DNA of 20,173 bases from Intoshia linei (lineage: Eukaryota > Orthonectida > Rhopaluridae). This document shows, piece after piece, positions 17,632 to 20,173 of this stretch (position 1 is its first letter; each line of letters starts with the position of its first letter). Under the pieces are notes generated by a model. That model saw nothing but the letters and a program-made list of their open reading frames with translations. It was not told where the DNA came from and searched no databases. The DNA lies in the NCBI GenBank assembly GCA_001642005.1, contig LWCA01000697.1, positions 1-20,173 on the forward strand, written 5' to 3'. Position numbers and translations under genes: made by a program.

Positions 17632-18722
17632 TTAATCATATTTATTTAATAAATAATTGACAGCCGCATTTACATCTCCATTACATATTGTTAAAACTAA
17701 ATAGTGAATTAAAAACTAAAATAAAAAAAAAATAAAAATACCTTCAATGTTTTTCTGTACATCACTGAAGCCCATATTTTTCAATTGTTCCAACTCATCT
17801 GTAAATTTTTCGTCTCTACTCTGCTTAAATATATAGTTTTATTAAATACTCAAACCTGCATTGTATCAGTAGTTTGCATGGACTGAAGCATCTGAGTCAA
17901 CATATTCATTGTGTTTGAATCGTTTTTTATTTCAGAATTATTTTGGGTAGAAGATTGGTTAGAAGTATTGCTTAAAAAAACTTTACATTTGATATTTATA
18001 ATTTACCTCAAATTTGATGATATGATTTTAGACAAGTCATTCATGTTGACCATAGAACTCATTGACTCTAATAAATTATCGTCAACCTCGACTTTTGAGT
18101 TCTGCGAAAAAAATTAATTTACAGATAATAAATTGAAAATTATAAATACATGAAAAGCATAATTACTTCAGATACAGGTGTTTTATTAGTTTTATTGGCA
18201 GATACTTCAGTAGACTAAAAAAATACATACAATAAACACAAAAACAAATAACCCCTCCCATGAGTCTATTTTCGGCCAGATATTTGAAAAATTTTCGAGT
18301 GTCCTCGGAAAAGTTTGAATCTTTGATATCTGCAGTGTCTAAACCTCGCCGTTAGTTTCATTAAAATTCAGTAGAATAAAAAAAAAAAAACAAAATTCAG
18401 AAAAAAATACCACTCGACTTTAAATTTGATTTAAATTTTGAATTTTTAAGAATTGATTTTGGATGACTAGGCTTTTTAAATTTAGATAACATAACGTCGG
18501 TGTATTTTGATTTTTTACTCCAAGGGTTTGGAATTGGGTCTGTCATCAATTTACCTCGATCTTCATCTTTGACTAAAATTTAGGTTAATTTATATTATTA
18601 CAAAAATTACTCTCTTTAGGCTCTTTCTTATATACCATAAAATTTTCTTGTGTTGCTCGGTAAAGTGGATCTTGTACATCAGTGTACAATTTTTCTAGTA
18701 GATTCATGCCTCCGGGTGTGCT
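17632..18722 (-). CDS. UBQLN-like: Ubiquilin/Dsk2-like protein, C-terminal part (5' end not found)
   Basis: Ubiquilins carry ubiquitinated clients to the proteasome through an N-terminal UBL, central STI1 repeats and a C-terminal UBA. Eight exons lie at 18611-18722, 18411-18572, 18253-18338, 18167-18214, 18007-18101, 17856-17970, 17742-17820 and 17632-17696. All phases agree, giving 253 codons and a TAA. Introns of 38, 36 and 35 nt occur. STPGGMNLLEKLYTDVQDPL matches the family's 'xxPGGYNALRRMYTDIQEPM'. TDPIPNPWS matches 'xDPLPNPWA'. The end, KFTDELEQLKNMGF then NGDVNAAVNYLL, is a clear UBA with the MGF loop kept. Between them lie a basic stretch, a linker and a Met-rich segment that may be an STI1 remnant. 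The UBL and first STI1 are not visible up to 19000. An AATAAA on the minus strand lies at 17582-17587. Confidence 0.88.
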
Positions 18723-19040
18723 CTATATAATGATAATTAAAGTTATAAAATACAATGTATATAATTTTAAAACTGGTTTCATTCTTTAATGACATTAACT
18801 ACTTATAAAAGTTCCTAATTTTTCGTTGAGTTTTTATTGCAGAATCACTGCTTTAAAATGGATTATTTAACCAGGGTCAAAACGTAAATATGCTGACGAT
18901 TAATACTTTTGCTGGGCACTAACTATTCTCAAAAAATTTATCATAATGTAACAAAATGTTATCAAAAGTAATATAATATATTTTAAATTAGAAAATCAAA
19001 ATTCAGTATTAAACATTCACACAATAAATTAACATTCTGT
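18723..19040. other. Non-coding, upstream of the recovered ubiquilin-like exons
   Basis: The acceptor TATATAG at 18723 shows that an intron begins here on the minus strand. No UBL or STI1 coding sequence was seen before the transposon relics that follow, so the 5' exons are either beyond the window or lost. Confidence 0.5.
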
Positions 19041-19401
19041 TTCTGCTCTGAATATCCATCCGAATTTACTATGATAAAAAGTAAATTATTTTGCAATATA
19101 TGTAGTAAACTTATTAAATGCGAAAAAAAATTTCACGTGGATTATCATAGAAAATCTAACACACATAATGCCTTAAATGAGTAATTTTTTTATATCAATA
19201 ATACATTAAATCCTAGATTAAGGAATAAAAATTGTAGCACTGATGCCTGTAACCCTTTCTAGAATTATCTGTTTTCCTGAAATAATAGTAACATTGTTCA
19301 CCCGATTGAATATTCCACTCAATAAGTTACATTCTGAAGACATAAAGCTATTTTTTGAAGCATATAACGAGGCATTAATTATATTATTTAAAATATTTTA
19401 A
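19041..19401 (+). pseudogene. hAT-type / CGGBP1-like transposon protein relic with zinc finger
   Basis: Frame 19041-19184 reads LFCNICSKLIKCEKKFHVDY followed by HRKSNTH. This is the C-x2-C...H-x5-H BED-like finger with the 'xxEKKFxVxxHxxxxxH' pattern typical of hAT-derived and CGGBP1-like proteins. After a stop, frame 19288-19401 reads LFTRLNIPLNKLHSEDIKLF, matching the family's next conserved segment ('ANIPLxKLxxxxxRxFLxxY'). The piece between is frameshifted and carries stops. It is a decayed fragment about 160 bp upstream of the mariner relic. Confidence 0.65.
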
Positions 19402-19562
19402 TGTCATGTTTAAAATTTCATATATTAAATGACTATTTCATTTTCAATTCAAATAAATTTAATTTGATATGTAAATTTAATGAACTTTGAATCAATTGTT
19501 GTCTTCTTGTTCCAATAGCTTGGAACGATGTTAAATGCTTATTAGGCTTACATTTTAAATAA

Positions 19563-20173
19563 GCTTTAAAGAAAGATTTATCTCTACACGCTTACAAAAT
19601 TCAATTGACTCAAGAAATCAAGCCTGCTGACCATTTGAAGCGTCGTACGTCGCAGATTGGGTGCATGAGCAAAAACAAATCGATGATGATTTTTCACAAA
19701 ACCATTTCCATCTAAGTGGCTTCATTAATAAGCAGAATTGTCGCTTTTGGGCTAATGAAAATCCAAGGATAATTGCTGAAAAACCGATGCATCCATCCAA
19801 GGTCTCTGTTTGGTGTGCATTTTTTGCTGGCGGAATAATTGGACCGTTTTTCTTCGAGAATGATGCCGGCAATTCTGTTACTGTGATAGGCGAGAGATAC
19901 CGTGCCATGATAACCAACTTTTTTTCCCTAAATTGAATGCTATAGATGTCAAGAATTTGTGGTTCCAACGTGACTGCGCAACATGCCACACAGCCAATGC
20001 AACAATGATTTTTTTGAAGGAGAAATTCTCAGGTCGCATCATCTCTTGAAACAGCGAAGTGGGTTGACCAGCAAGATCGTGCGATTTGACGACTCTGAAT
20101 TTCTTCCTTTGGGGTTACCTTAAGAGTAAGGTCTATGCCAACAAGCCGACAACAATTGAACAGCTGAAGGATG
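19563..20173 (+). pseudogene. Broken mariner/Tc1-superfamily transposase, cut by the window end
   Basis: Mariner transposases cut and paste their own element through a DDE/D catalytic triad. The plus strand reads LKKDLSLHAYKIQLTQEI (frame 1), then WVHEQ...HFHLSGFINKQNCRFW through PMHPSKVSVWCAFFAGGIIG (19661-19936). A further frame then gives FQRDCATCHTANATM and SCDLTTLNFFLWGYLKSKVY. There are frameshifts near 19650 and 19930 and two in-frame TGA codons near 20047 and 20065. The usual 'FSDEAHFHLSG' segment with the first catalytic Asp is shortened to FSQNHFHLSG, and the expected 'TPLDFF' is TTLNFF. The copy is therefore inactive, though recent enough to be read easily. This type is abundant in insects. 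Its 3' end lies outside the window. Confidence 0.9.

Noticed and set aside
17911-18117. Plus-strand frame of 68 codons
   Set aside because: Antisense to two ubiquilin-like exons and their 36-nt intron.
19618-19989. Minus-strand frame of 123 codons
   Set aside because: Antisense shadow of the mariner transposase.
1-20173. Bacterial features, CRISPR arrays, tRNA genes
   Set aside because: No direct-repeat array with unique spacers and no tRNA-like cloverleaf was seen; spliced genes show a eukaryotic genome.

Overview
This is AT-rich, intron-rich metazoan DNA. The long stretches without genes are filled with relics of cut-and-paste transposons (mariner, hAT, pogo-type MITEs). The open reading frames alone suggest little. 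Reading the minus strand exon by exon, with splice sites and phases matched by hand, recovers three strongly diverged relatives of conserved intracellular genes, all transcribed leftwards.

(1) About 730-13013: a class I myosin of the MYO1D (fly Myo31DF) type in about 24 exons. Its motor aligns through most of the head, but all three nucleotide-binding elements (P-loop, switch I, switch II) are lost. The neck is replaced by an acidic, Ser-rich insertion of about 340 residues carrying a repeated (I/V)-E-I-I motif, before the frame returns to a TH1-type tail. (2) 16081-17365: a VPS29-like retromer subunit of normal length lacking several residues of the metal site. (3) 17632-18722: the C-terminal part of a ubiquilin-like protein (PGG..YTD.Q.P segment, PNPW motif, UBA domain); its 5' end was not found. 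A plus-strand single-exon ORF of 119 codons (15096-15455), unrecognised, lies between the myosin and VPS29-like genes behind a CACGTG palindrome.

The clearest shared feature of the three genes is their splicing: many introns are only 34-40 nt long, one exon is only 14 nt, and phases agree at almost every junction. Open frames across some 35 exons argue for maintained protein-coding genes and against ordinary pseudogenes, although the enzymatic residues are gone. The one unresolved stretch is the head of the myosin between 5530 and 7570.

Region by region: 1-729 repeat copy and probable 3' flank; 730-1445 myosin tail; 1446-2615 intron; 2616-5530 insertion exons and actin-site exon, with inverted repeat copies at 2778-2932 and 6382-6532; 5587-5942 MITE; 7296-7518 hairpin of about 21-bp units in a myosin intron; 7570-9647 dense motor exons; 9648-12719 transposon-bearing intron; 12720-13013 first three exons; 13014-15095 non-coding with a tandem repeat; 15096-15455 plus-strand ORF; 15645-15763 mariner relic; 16081-18722 VPS29-like and ubiquilin-like genes; 19041-19401 hAT relic; 19563-20173 broken mariner transposase running off the end.

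The host cannot be named. The mariner at the right edge is of a kind common in insects, whereas a 34-40 nt intron class recalls lineages with minimal introns such as flatworms. All family calls are by eye, without database searches.
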